This document shows, piece after piece, positions 1 to 8,834 of a stretch of 64,000 nucleotides of DNA (position 1 is the stretch's first letter; every line of letters starts with the position of its first letter). Under the pieces are notes generated by a model. That model saw nothing but the letters and a program-made list of their open reading frames with translations, was not told the origin of the DNA and ran no database searches. The DNA is from Vicinamibacterales bacterium (lineage in GTDB: Bacteria > Acidobacteriota > Vicinamibacteria > Vicinamibacterales > UBA2999): NCBI GenBank assembly GCA_041394705.1, contig JAWKHS010000003.1, forward strand, positions 372,001 through 436,000. Direction: 5' to 3'. The translations under genes were made by a program, and so were the position numbers.

Positions 1-1800
1 GTGAGGCCACTGGAGCGGATGCCGGCGCCCGGCGCGGCCTGGCTCGTCATCGTGGGCACCGCGCTGACGGTGGTGACCGTCGTCGCGGTGCTCGGCACGA
101 ATCCGTTCACCGGCCGCGACCTGCAGGCCGCGGCCCAGACCGCGCGCTGGTGGGCGCTGGTGCTCGTGCAGGCCGGCCTGCTCGGCGTCGTCGCGCGCGC
201 CGCGAGCCGCATGGCGACAGGGGCCGCCTGGCGGCTGGCGGGCCTCGGGGTGGTGCTGCTCGCGGCCGTGCTGACGGCGCGGACCGGCGTGCAGGCGTCG
301 TTCGTCAACATCGACGACGCGACCGAACTCCTCACCTACGCCCAGTCGGGCCGCGACGTGAAACGCGTCGTGCGCGACATCCAGGCGATCGACGAGCGAT
401 CGGGCGGAGCGCACGCGCTGACGATCGCCGTCGACGACGACACGATCTTCCCCTTGCGGTGGTACCTGCGCGATTTCCCGAACCTCGTGACCTGGCGCGA
501 CGCCCCCTCGAAGGCGGCGTCGGCGGAGGTGGTCGTGGCCGGCCTGGGCAATCGCGCCGCGCAGGCGCTGGCGTCCCGCGGCTACACGCGTGAGCGCGGC
601 GTGTGGTACCTGTGGCCGATGCAGCGATACGGCGGCCTGACGCCCGCGCGGGTCCTCGACCTGCTGCGCCGTCCGGACGAGCGCCGGTACCTCTGGCAGG
701 TCGTGATGCACCGGCAGTACGGCATCGACGAACGACAATGGCCGGGGCGCCGCGAGTTCGACCTGTACGTGCGCGACGATGCGGCGGCCCTGATCGGATG
801 GTCGGGCGCGCCCGACGCCGCGGCCGCCGCGCTCGGCCATGGCCGACCGCGCGAAGCGCCGTGGACCCCCGACGCGGTGCTCGCCGGTCCGTTCGCCGGG
901 CGCGCGCTCTCACGCCCGGCGGCTGTGGCCATCGGCCGCGACCGGGCGTGGCTGGTGGCGGACGCCGGCAACCATCGCGTGGTCGTCCTCGATCCCCACG
1001 GCACCGTGCGCACGGTGATCGGCGCCGGGCGCTGCGCCCTCCTGCAGCCCGGCGCGCCCGGGTGCGTGGACCCCGACGGCGCCGGGCCGCGCGCCGCGGG
1101 CGACGGCCAGTTCGACGAGCCGTCGGCCGTGACCGTCGGCCCCGACGGCGACGTCGTCGTGGCCGATGCGGCCAACGGCCGCCTCCAGGTGTTCGATGCC
1201 GCCGGCAGGTTCGTGCGGGGCTGGGGGGAGAGCGGCCTGACGGTGCCAGGCACTGACGACCGCGCCGCGCCGCGCTTCCTGGGACCGCGCGGGCTGGCCG
1301 TCGACGGCGCCGGCAGGCTCGTGGTCGCCGACACGGGCAACCGCCGGCTGGTGTTCGACGCGCTCGGTGGGCAGCGGCAGGGCGTGCTCGGGCCGGACCT
1401 CGACGTGGCGCCGCCGCTCGACATCCCGACGAGCGTGGCCGCGGATGCCAACGGCACGCTGCTGGTCGCCGATCGCCGCCGCGTCCTGCGGCTCGACCGG
1501 TTCGGACGGACGCTGGCCACGTGGCGCGTCCCGGCGTGGCGCGGCCAGGCCGGCGAGGCCCCGTTCTCGCTGGCCGCGGCTCCAGACGGCAGCGTATACG
1601 TCGCCGACGCCGCGAGCGGACACGTCCTGGTGTTCTCGCCGGCCGGCGCGCTCGACGCCCGCCTCGTGCTGCCGCGTGACGGCGACCGTGCGGTCGTCCC
1701 GGTCGGGCTCGCCGTGGACGGCGCCACGGGCCAGGTGGTCGTCGTGGATCGTGACGGTGGCCGCCTGCTGGTGATGCCGCCCTTCCGGCCGGCGTCCTGA
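1..1800 (+). CDS. C-terminal part of a GT39-like membrane protein with NHL repeats (5' end outside window)
   Basis: The reading frame is already open at base 1. The first ~100 residues form hydrophobic helices, and then comes a segment (residues ~100-165, 'TYAQSGRDVKRVV', 'WYLRDFPN') typical of the tail of TIGR03663-type family 39 glycosyltransferases. The gene therefore very probably begins upstream and the GTG at base 1 is not its start. Residues ~300-595 are a beta-propeller of NHL repeats, with recurring 'VADAGNHRVVVLD', 'VADTGNRRLVF' and 'VVDRDGGRLLVM' cores. Likely role: membrane glycosyl transfer from a lipid-linked sugar, with an extracytoplasmic propeller for binding. It converges on the GT2/YYY genes. 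The family is inferred from motifs. Confidence 0.75.
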   Translation: MRPLERMPAPGAAWLVIVGTALTVVTVVAVLGTNPFTGRDLQAAAQTARWWALVLVQAGLLGVVARAASRMATGAAWRLAGLGVVLLAAVLTARTGVQASFVNIDDATELLTYAQSGRDVKRVVRDIQAIDERSGGAHALTIAVDDDTIFPLRWYLRDFPNLVTWRDAPSKAASAEVVVAGLGNRAAQALASRGYTRERGVWYLWPMQRYGGLTPARVLDLLRRPDERRYLWQVVMHRQYGIDERQWPGRREFDLYVRDDAAALIGWSGAPDAAAAALGHGRPREAPWTPDAVLAGPFAGRALSRPAAVAIGRDRAWLVADAGNHRVVVLDPHGTVRTVIGAGRCALLQPGAPGCVDPDGAGPRAAGDGQFDEPSAVTVGPDGDVVVADAANGRLQVFDAAGRFVRGWGESGLTVPGTDDRAAPRFLGPRGLAVDGAGRLVVADTGNRRLVFDALGGQRQGVLGPDLDVAPPLDIPTSVAADANGTLLVADRRRVLRLDRFGRTLATWRVPAWRGQAGEAPFSLAAAPDGSVYVADAASGHVLVFSPAGALDARLVLPRDGDRAVVPVGLAVDGATGQVVVVDRDGGRLLVMPPFRPAS

Positions 1801-1811
1801 CGCCGACTGGT

Positions 1812-2528
1812 CTACGCCCCGCGCGGTCGTGGCCCTCGCCAGGCGGCCCGGAGCGTCTGCGCGAGCGCCCGCACGGCGGCGCGCAGGGCTCGCGTCCCCC
1901 CGAGCGACCCGCTGGCGGTCCGCCGGGCCGCGCAGCGGACGGGGCGCTCGTGCACGCGCCATCCGTGCCGCACCGCCAGGCCCGAGAGCAGCACGTTCGG
2001 GGCGAAGGTGTCGTCGGGAATCAGGGGCAGCACGTCGCGAAGGCGCGCCGCCCTGACCAGGCGGTACGGACTGTTCACGTCGTGCAGGCCGGGGCCGAAG
2101 GCGACGCGCACGCTGTGCCGGGACACGGCCGTGATGAGGCGCCGCGCGAGCGGCGCCTGTCGATCGACGCGTCGTCCCACGAGCAGGTCGTAGTCGGCGC
2201 GCGACCGCCACAGCGCCTCGAACGCCGCGGTGTCCATCTCCCCGTCGCTGTCGGTCTGGAACACCCACGCGCCCGCCGCTTCCCGGTAGCCTCGGAGGAT
2301 GGTCGGGCCGTGGCCCCGGTTCGACTGTCGGCGGATGGCCACGCGCGGGTGGCGCGCGGCCAGGCGGGCGAGGATGTCCGCCGTGGAGTCGGTGGACCCG
2401 TCGTCGTAGAGCACGAACGCGTAGTCGATCCGCAGACGGTCGAGCAGGTCGAGCCACTGCGTGACGGCGCCCTCGACGAGGGCGGCCTCGTTGTAGACGG
2501 GGACGACGACGGTGAGCTCGACGGGCAC
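1812..2528 (-). CDS. Family 2 glycosyltransferase
   Basis: A 238-residue GT-A fold enzyme. It opens with 'LTVVVPVYNEAALVEGAV', followed by 'DDGSTDST' (nucleotide-sugar binding) and 'QTDSDGEMD', which holds the DxD-type metal site. No membrane segments are seen, so it is a short cytoplasmic GT2 related to dolichol-phosphate-sugar synthases. That would fit supplying lipid-linked sugar to the neighbouring GT39-like proteins (inference). The start is the GTG at 2528, immediately before the conserved first beta strand. The long open frame running further upstream is only a shadow of the next gene. It lies 56 nt downstream of the YYY gene on the same strand and is probably co-transcribed. Confidence 0.85.
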   Translation of the reverse strand: MPVELTVVVPVYNEAALVEGAVTQWLDLLDRLRIDYAFVLYDDGSTDSTADILARLAARHPRVAIRRQSNRGHGPTILRGYREAAGAWVFQTDSDGEMDTAAFEALWRSRADYDLLVGRRVDRQAPLARRLITAVSRHSVRVAFGPGLHDVNSPYRLVRAARLRDVLPLIPDDTFAPNVLLSGLAVRHGWRVHERPVRCAARRTASGSLGGTRALRAAVRALAQTLRAAWRGPRPRGA

Positions 2529-2584
2529 GCGGCGCGTCCATGGTACCGGGAAACACGGCGCGGCCGGAGGGCACGCGGCTCGGC

Positions 2585-5500
2585 TCAGGCCACGACGCGG
2601 TAGATGACGACGCCGTCCCGGTCGTACACGACCTGCCACGAGGCGGCGTCGCTCGCGAACTTCGCCAGGCCAGAGGCGGGATAGCGCAGGCGCTCGAGCG
2701 GACCCACGTACACGTACTCGACGTGGTAGCGCGCCTGGATGGCCCGGGCCGCGGCCGGGTCCTCGCTGCGAAACAACGTGTCCACGTCGTGCTCGCGACG
2801 CGCGATCACGTCGGGCGGCAGGAGCGCCCGCTGCTGCGTCTCGTGATAGCGCCAGCCCAGGATCGTGGGCAGCCCCGTGTGGATGCTGACGCGGCTGCCC
2901 CAGTGGTACTCGGGCATCTGCGCCTCGGCGATGACGGGCGTGCCGGAGAGCGAGGCGCGCAGCCATTCGATGGCCTTGAGATCGGCGGCGAGCGGGAAGG
3001 TCGTGCCCGACTCGCGATGGACGGCCGTGCGCATGAAGGCCTCGCCGTCCACGGTGAACCCGGCCTCCGATGGGACGCGGTCCCGCCATCGCGCCCGCGT
3101 GGCGAGCACGGGGTAGGACGCCGAGGCGGCCACCAGCCCGCCGACGAGGCCGATCCACCCCGCGGCCGCCGCATCGCGCCAGGCCGGGCCGCGCGCCGGC
3201 CGCGATCGCCAGCCGTCCACGACGACGCCCAGGCCCACCGCCGCCGCGATCGAGAGGAGGACCCACACCTGCAGGTAGAACTTGAACACGGTGTTCATGC
3301 GCCCGATGTCGCCCGCCATCGCGACGACCTCGACCGCGACGGTCAGGCCGATTCCCGTGGCCGCGATGAGGCCCGTCAGTCCGAGCGAGGCGGCCGACCG
3401 GCGGCTTCGCCGCGCGGCCGCGAATCGCGTGGCCGCGAGCCAGCCCGCGGCGCTGGCGATGAGCAGCAGGAACACGCCGTGGATCGACAGATAGGCCGAC
3501 AGCGGCGTGTGGGAACCCGTCCACAGGGTGAACGCGCCGTACGCCTGGCCGTAGCGCGCGAAGAACGGGGAAAAGAGCAGCCGGCTCGCCGCGAGCAGGG
3601 CCGCCACCCGAAGCAGCGCCCGTCCGGCCACGGCGCGAGGCGACACGTCCGCGCCCCGGCCGAGCCACAGGGCGAAGGCCGTCCCCGCCGCGGCGAGCCA
3701 CGCGTAGGTGGGGTAGTCCCAGGCGTTCAGGGGGAAGAGCGCGCCGAGCGCGAGGGCCAGCAGCCAGAACCGCGCCGTGCGTGACGTGCCGTCCGGGGCG
3801 ACCGGCGCCGGCGGCAGCACGAGGCAGACGACGAGCGCCAGGACGAGCAGGGTGAACGGCAGCGCCATCGCGTGCGCGTGCAGGTCTCCGTAGAGGAAGG
3901 TGAAGAACGGGAACTCCGTGATGGGCGCGGCCTCGCCCGGCGGGTGCGGGATGGCCCGTGTCGCGGTCCAGAACCACTCCGAGATCGGCACCTGCGACCA
4001 GGCGCCGTCCCGGATCGCCCGGATCGCGAGGCGCACCTCCACCAGGTTGCCGAGCACGGTCACGAACGACGCGCCCGCCAGTCCGCAGACGACCGCCAGG
4101 CGTCCGCGGGGGCGTCCGTCGGGGGCGGGTGTCCGGTCGAGCGCGGACACGAGCGTGTGGACGACGCTGAAGGCCGCGGCGGCCGTGAGCGCGAAGAACG
4201 TCGGGAGGGCGAGGTTGTACGCGACCGCTGGCACGACGCGTGTGAGCTTCGCCAGTGCGCCGACGAGGACGAAGCCGAAGTAGTAGTAGTTGAGCGATCC
4301 GCCGGCGAACCAAGGATCGTAGGGTGGGAAGGACTCGCTCCTGACGACGGCGCCCAGGAAGGCGAGGTCCATGGGCTTCTCGCCCCCGAACTGCGGATGC
4401 CACAGGTCGGGGTTCCCCATGCGGACGACGAGCATGCCCCCGAACGCGGCCCAGAAGAGGCCAGACTCCCAGAGCAGCAGCGCACGACGCTCGCGCGAGA
4501 ACCGCGCGACCTCGGGCCAGCGCCGCCAGACGACGGCGGCCGACGCGGCGGCCATGGCCAGGACGATCGCGACGAAACTGCCGCGCGTGAAGGGCCGCCA
4601 TCCCAGACTGGCGGGCAGCCACGCGGCGTAGCCGAGCAGCAGCAGGCCGACGCTCTTCGACAGGAGCCAGCCCCGATCCGGCAGGCGGCCCAGGGCCAGG
4701 GCGGCGAGCGGAAACGCGACGAGGCCGAGTCCCTCCACGGCGATCGCCCAGATCACCACCGGCCAGGCGCGCGCGGGCGACCCGGCGGGAAAGAGGCTGG
4801 CCCAGGTGCCACCCACCCGCCGGGCCTCGCGCTCGGCCGGCCGAAGCATCAGGCCGGTGCCGTAGGCTCGCGCGTTGACCGGGCGCAGGCGGACCACGGC
4901 CTGCCAGTCCACGTCGCCCAGGAGCGCGCGGGCGCGCACGGGATCCCAGCGCGACGTCTTGTGGAAAATCTGGACGCGGGCGTGGTCGTACACCGAGAAG
5001 GCTTCCTCGGCGGCCTGGTCGGGCACCCGCAGCGGACCGAGCGAGGGAAACGACGTGACGTCGGCGACGCGCTCGAATCCCAGCGCGCCCGAGCACAGCG
5101 CCTGGTAGTAGCGAATCGTCATCGGATAGCGCATCGGCAGGCGCGGGATGCTGTCGTAGAGGCGGTTGCTGGCCAGGACCACGTAGTCGGCGGCCGAGAG
5201 GCGTTCGACGAGTGCGCCCAGCTTCGCCGGCGTGTCGTCGTCGTACGGCGTGAGCTGCACGGCGCGGAAGACGTCCGGGGATCGATCGCCCAGGGGCAAG
5301 GGGAGCGTGTCGTCCCAGTGCTCGGTGGCCAGGGTGGCGCCCGGCGGCACGTGGCGGTAGATCCAGTCCGAGGCGACGACGCGGGAATTGGGCCGCCGGT
5401 AGATGGCCGTGAAGGCCGCGGCCCAGAGCGCCGTCGGCAGCACGACGAGCGCGAGCGCGCCGGCGGCGAGCGCCCGCCGCCACCGCGCGCGGGCAAGGCC

Positions 5501-6661
5501 GTCGCCCGTCGTGGCGTGGTCCCAGGCCGTGACCAGCAGCCACCCGGCGAGCAGCGCGAGCATCGGGTAGAGCGGGAGCAGGTAGCGCCCCGTCATCGGG
5601 AACTGCCCGCCCTGGTGGAGGAACAGGACGGCCACCCACACGACCGGCACGAGGTGGCGCCGGGCGCGGCCGGCGACGAGCTGCCATCCCGCCACGCCCC
5701 AGGCGAGCCACGCCGTGAGCCCGAGCGCCGGGCCGAGGCCCCAGAGCACGAGGTTCTTCCAGACGAACCAGTACGGCGTGCGGTTGGCCCACTGGATCGA
5801 CGGCGGGAAGTCGATGACGCCGCTGGCGAGCTCGCGCGCCGTCGCCAGGTTGGCGAGCCAGCGTACGCTCGGCCAGACGTCGAACAGGCCTGGACCCTGG
5901 AACGCGTCTGGCTGCGCGAGGCGGAACGCGACGACGGCCGCCGCCGCCGCGCCGACGCCGCGGAGCACCACGCCGCCGGCGCGGCGCGCGCGTGATGACG
6001 TGGCGTCCGCGGGCGCGGGCAGGAGTCCGTCCCAGAGCGCGGCCGCGGCGATGACGAGCGCGAAGGTCGCGACGGACAGCTTGCAGGCCATCGCCAGGCC
6101 GAACCACAGCCCGGCCAGCGGATACCGATAGACGCGCGGGGGACCGGCGAGGGCCCAGGCGGACGCGGTGACGAAGCACACGGCGAAGGGATCGACGACG
6201 AAGAAGTGCGCGTGCTGGATCGGCAGGACCGCCAGCGCCAGGAGGAGCGCGCCGAGGAGGGCGATGCGCGCGTCCTCGTACAGCCGCCGGCCGATCAGGA
6301 AGACGAGCAGCACCGAGCCGAGGCTCGCGGCGGCGCTGGCGGCGCGCCCGACCGCCGTGAGCGGATCGAGGCCGGCCCGGTCCAGGGCGAGGCCCGCGGC
6401 CTTCACGAGCGTGGTGGGCAGGGTGCCGTACGCGAAGAAGCCGAAGCCGACGTTGCGGGGATTGAGCGGCGACCGGCGCTCGTCCAGATACGCCGCGGCG
6501 CTGTCGGGCCATCGCTCGGCCGCGACCACCATCGACAGGAAGCGCTCGTCCGGATGCAGGTGATGGCCGTCGTCCCAGTCGAGCCCCGAGAGCCGGAGCC
6601 CGGCGGCCACGAGCAGCACCAGCGGCAGCCCGAACGTGCGCCAGTGGCGAACCACGCGCAT
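2585..6661 (-). CDS. Giant GT39-DUF2298 (YYY) fusion membrane protein
   Basis: 1358 residues with many membrane helices. The N-terminal half resembles family 39 glycosyltransferases: 'DDGHHLHPDERF' at residues ~30-40 (the acidic loop after helix 1) and 'IQHAHFFVVDP' around residue 125. The C-terminal half carries 'GNPDLWHPQFGGEKPMDLAF' and 'LNYYYFGFVLVG', the signature of the DUF2298/YYY family (TIGR03662). Such proteins are known to lie near TIGR03663 proteins, and here one lies just across the GT2. The ATG at 6661 fits the first hydrophobic helix. The longer open frame upstream is antisense to the GT4 gene and was rejected. Likely role: glycosylation of envelope lipids or proteins; the substrate is unknown. 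Confidence 0.8.
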   Translation of the reverse strand: MRVVRHWRTFGLPLVLLVAAGLRLSGLDWDDGHHLHPDERFLSMVVAAERWPDSAAAYLDERRSPLNPRNVGFGFFAYGTLPTTLVKAAGLALDRAGLDPLTAVGRAASAAASLGSVLLVFLIGRRLYEDARIALLGALLLALAVLPIQHAHFFVVDPFAVCFVTASAWALAGPPRVYRYPLAGLWFGLAMACKLSVATFALVIAAAALWDGLLPAPADATSSRARRAGGVVLRGVGAAAAAVVAFRLAQPDAFQGPGLFDVWPSVRWLANLATARELASGVIDFPPSIQWANRTPYWFVWKNLVLWGLGPALGLTAWLAWGVAGWQLVAGRARRHLVPVVWVAVLFLHQGGQFPMTGRYLLPLYPMLALLAGWLLVTAWDHATTGDGLARARWRRALAAGALALVVLPTALWAAAFTAIYRRPNSRVVASDWIYRHVPPGATLATEHWDDTLPLPLGDRSPDVFRAVQLTPYDDDTPAKLGALVERLSAADYVVLASNRLYDSIPRLPMRYPMTIRYYQALCSGALGFERVADVTSFPSLGPLRVPDQAAEEAFSVYDHARVQIFHKTSRWDPVRARALLGDVDWQAVVRLRPVNARAYGTGLMLRPAEREARRVGGTWASLFPAGSPARAWPVVIWAIAVEGLGLVAFPLAALALGRLPDRGWLLSKSVGLLLLGYAAWLPASLGWRPFTRGSFVAIVLAMAAASAAVVWRRWPEVARFSRERRALLLWESGLFWAAFGGMLVVRMGNPDLWHPQFGGEKPMDLAFLGAVVRSESFPPYDPWFAGGSLNYYYFGFVLVGALAKLTRVVPAVAYNLALPTFFALTAAAAFSVVHTLVSALDRTPAPDGRPRGRLAVVCGLAGASFVTVLGNLVEVRLAIRAIRDGAWSQVPISEWFWTATRAIPHPPGEAAPITEFPFFTFLYGDLHAHAMALPFTLLVLALVVCLVLPPAPVAPDGTSRTARFWLLALALGALFPLNAWDYPTYAWLAAAGTAFALWLGRGADVSPRAVAGRALLRVAALLAASRLLFSPFFARYGQAYGAFTLWTGSHTPLSAYLSIHGVFLLLIASAAGWLAATRFAAARRSRRSAASLGLTGLIAATGIGLTVAVEVVAMAGDIGRMNTVFKFYLQVWVLLSIAAAVGLGVVVDGWRSRPARGPAWRDAAAAGWIGLVGGLVAASASYPVLATRARWRDRVPSEAGFTVDGEAFMRTAVHRESGTTFPLAADLKAIEWLRASLSGTPVIAEAQMPEYHWGSRVSIHTGLPTILGWRYHETQQRALLPPDVIARREHDVDTLFRSEDPAAARAIQARYHVEYVYVGPLERLRYPASGLAKFASDAASWQVVYDRDGVVIYRVVA

Positions 6662-6757
6662 CGGGGCCGCATGATACCGAACCGCTCGCACGGCGACCAT
6701 GCCGCCGCGGTCGTGCTGGGCCGTGTCCGGCACCCGGCTCGCGCGCAGGCGGCGTGG

Positions 6758-6763
6758 TACGAT
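6758..6763 (+). promoter_or_regulatory. Possible -10 box (TACGAT) of the GT4 gene
   Basis: TACGAT lies 12 nt before the GT4 start in the 114-nt gap shared with the divergent YYY gene. It matches the TANNNT pattern seen before other genes here, with slightly longer spacing. No clear -35 box was seen. Confidence 0.35.
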
Positions 6764-6775
6764 CCGCGGCCGCGC

Positions 6776-7897
6776 ATGCGCGTCCTCGTGGTCCTGACGT
6801 ACTACCGGCCGCACATCAGCGGCCTCACGATCTACGCCGAGCGGCAGGCGCGGGCGCTCCAGGCACGCGGCCACGAGGTCACGATCCTGACGTCGCGGTT
6901 CGACGCGCGCCTGCCGCGGCGCGAGGTCGTGGAGGGCGTCCGCGTCGAGCGCGTGCCGGTCCTGGCCCGCCTCTCCAAGGGCGTGCTGATGCCGTCGCTC
7001 GGCTGGCGGGCGACGCGCGAGGTCCTCCGCCACGACGCCGTGCTGCTCCACCTGCCGCAGATCGACGCGGCGGGCATCGCGCTTCGGGCGCGGGTGTGCG
7101 GCAAGCCCACCGTCGTCGTGTACCACTGCGATCTGCGTCTCCCGAGCGGGCTCCATCACCGGCTGGCCGAGCGCGTGGTGGCGATGGCGCACGACGTGGC
7201 GCTGGCGGCGGCCGACCACGTCGTGACCCACACCGAGGACTTCGCCGCGCACTCGCCCCGGCTGTCCCGGCGCGCCGGCACGGTGGTCGCCGTCCTGCCG
7301 CCGGTCCCAGCCGCGTCCTCGGCGGAGGCGCGCAGTGCGCCGTCGCCGCCCGTCATCGGCATGGCCACGCGCTTCGCCTCCGAGAAAGGGGTCGAGGTCC
7401 TGCTCGACGCGTTGCCGCGGGTGTTCGCGCGCGTGCCGGAGGCCACGGTCCTCTTCGCGGGGCCGGTGGAGGGCGTGTGGGGCGAGGCGGGACTGCGCGC
7501 GCGCCTGCTGCCGCGGATCGCGGCGCTCGAAACCGCCGGACGCTGGCGCTTCGCCGGGATCCAGCCCGACGGCGCCATGCCGGCGTTCTTCCGCCGCCTG
7601 TCGGTGCTCGCGGTCCCGAGCCTCAACTCGACCGAGAGCTTCGGGCTGGTGCAGATCGAGGCGATGCTGGAGGGCGTGCCCGTCGTGGCGTCGGACCTGC
7701 CGGGCGTGCGGCAGCCGGTCCGGATGACGGGGTTCGGCGCCGTCGTCCCCGTGGGCGACGCGGCGGCCCTGGCCGAGGCCCTCGTCGACCAGATCGAGCG
7801 GCCGGCCCGCCCGCGCCAGCCGCTGGCGGACCTGGCGCGGCAGTTCGCACCGGACGTGCACGCCGGCGCCATCGAGCGCCTGCTCCGCGCCCGCTGA
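6776..7897 (+). CDS. Family 4 glycosyltransferase
   Basis: 373 residues, GT-B fold. The N-terminal Rossmann half begins 'MRVLVVLTYYRPHISGLTIY' with the glycine-bearing acceptor loop. The C-terminal half has 'GMATRFASEKGVEVLLDAL' and the retaining-GT4 signature 'STESFGLVQIEAMLEGVPVVASD' (split E-x7-E, roughly residues 285-305). It would transfer a sugar from an NDP-sugar to a lipid or glycan acceptor at the cytoplasmic membrane face. It is divergent from the YYY gene and belongs to the same glycan block. The ATG at 6776 was chosen because the conserved strand begins there. Confidence 0.9.
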   Translation: MRVLVVLTYYRPHISGLTIYAERQARALQARGHEVTILTSRFDARLPRREVVEGVRVERVPVLARLSKGVLMPSLGWRATREVLRHDAVLLHLPQIDAAGIALRARVCGKPTVVVYHCDLRLPSGLHHRLAERVVAMAHDVALAAADHVVTHTEDFAAHSPRLSRRAGTVVAVLPPVPAASSAEARSAPSPPVIGMATRFASEKGVEVLLDALPRVFARVPEATVLFAGPVEGVWGEAGLRARLLPRIAALETAGRWRFAGIQPDGAMPAFFRRLSVLAVPSLNSTESFGLVQIEAMLEGVPVVASDLPGVRQPVRMTGFGAVVPVGDAAALAEALVDQIERPARPRQPLADLARQFAPDVHAGAIERLLRAR

Positions 7898-7957
7898 CAC
7901 GGCCGTTCACGCACGGCCCGCCGCGGTGGGCCGAATGACGGGCGCGCGGGGCGGCGA

Positions 7958-8770
7958 TCAGATCCTGCGGGCCAGCAGGAACACGCAGGCCCCGTCGTTG
8001 GGGGCCGGCTGGCGTGCGAGACGGAGCAGGCCCGCCGTCCACGCGCCGGCCAACAACGGCTGCCCGAACCAATGCCAGCGGCCGAGCGTCCGGCGTGCCA
8101 GCAGGCACGGCACGCTCACGTAGTGCAGCAGGTCGAACCAGAACATGGCCGCCGGCGACAGGTAGTACTCGTGGTGCACGACGACGAAGCCCGCGTCCGC
8201 GAGCCGCGCCGTCCATTGGTCGGCGCTCAGCAGGTGATGGTGACGGGACAGGCGGTTGAACCACGTCCGGTAGCGGCGAGCCAGCGATCGCAGCCCGGCG
8301 CGATCCAGCAGCACCGCCACGCCGAACCCGGCCCCGAAGCGGTGGCAGGGCGCGGTGATGGCCAGCGATCCCTGCGGGCGGAGGACGCGGGAGGTTTCGC
8401 GCAGCGCCCCGGCCAGGTCCGGGATGTGCTCGAGGACGCTGTTGGCGATGACCAGGCCGCAAGCCCCGTCCGGGAGCGGAATCGCCTGCGCGGGCGCCTC
8501 GTGCAGCGACCCGTAGACCCCGCTCCGTCGCGCGCGTGCGAGGTCCGCCGCGTCGGGATCGAGACCATGCGCGACGGGCGCCGCCAGCGTCACGGCCGCG
8601 AACGAGCCGTCCCCGCACCCAAGGTCGAGCACGGGCGCCTCGACCTGCACATGGCGCCGGAGGAGCGCGGACTCGAGGGCACGGACGAGCGCGCGGAACG
8701 GCGGAATCCGGCGGACGTGCGCCGCCATCATCCGTGCCAGGTCGTCGTCGGACGCAAGCGGGCTCGGCAC
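7958..8770 (-). CDS. Class I SAM-dependent methyltransferase
   Basis: 270 residues. Motif I 'VLDLGCGDGSFAAV' (residues ~47-60), the acidic 'GLDPD' of motif II and 'ANSVLEHIPDLAGALRETSRVL' mark a Methyltransf_11-type fold. The C-terminal third is hydrophobic and aromatic ('AAMFWFDLLHYVSV'), which suggests membrane association or a lipid substrate. It is convergent with the GT4 gene and 64 nt downstream of the FN3 gene on the same strand. The acceptor is unknown; the setting suggests a lipid or sugar. Confidence 0.85.
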   Translation of the reverse strand: MPSPLASDDDLARMMAAHVRRIPPFRALVRALESALLRRHVQVEAPVLDLGCGDGSFAAVTLAAPVAHGLDPDAADLARARRSGVYGSLHEAPAQAIPLPDGACGLVIANSVLEHIPDLAGALRETSRVLRPQGSLAITAPCHRFGAGFGVAVLLDRAGLRSLARRYRTWFNRLSRHHHLLSADQWTARLADAGFVVVHHEYYLSPAAMFWFDLLHYVSVPCLLARRTLGRWHWFGQPLLAGAWTAGLLRLARQPAPNDGACVFLLARRI

Positions 8771-8810
8771 CGGAGGTCCTGGATGGCCGGTGTCGTGCGG
8801 GTGAACGCGC

Positions 8811-8830
8811 GGGCGCGCCTGGGCGCGCCC
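8811..8830 (-). terminator. GC-rich hairpin after the FN3 gene
   Basis: A near-perfect self-complementary 20-mer (GGGCGCGCC, TG, GGCGCGCCC) sits just past the stop of the FN3 gene and before the methyltransferase start. There is no U-tract, so it may terminate weakly, attenuate, or stabilise the mRNA end. Confidence 0.4.
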
Positions 8831-8834
8831 CTCG

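Noticed and set aside
1812..7900. Very long minus-strand open frames running through the GT2, YYY and GT4 genes (up to 1771 codons)
   Set aside because: In GC-rich DNA stops are rare, so shadow frames extend far. Real starts were set at 2528 and 6661 where conserved motifs begin; upstream parts are Arg/Gly-rich antisense.
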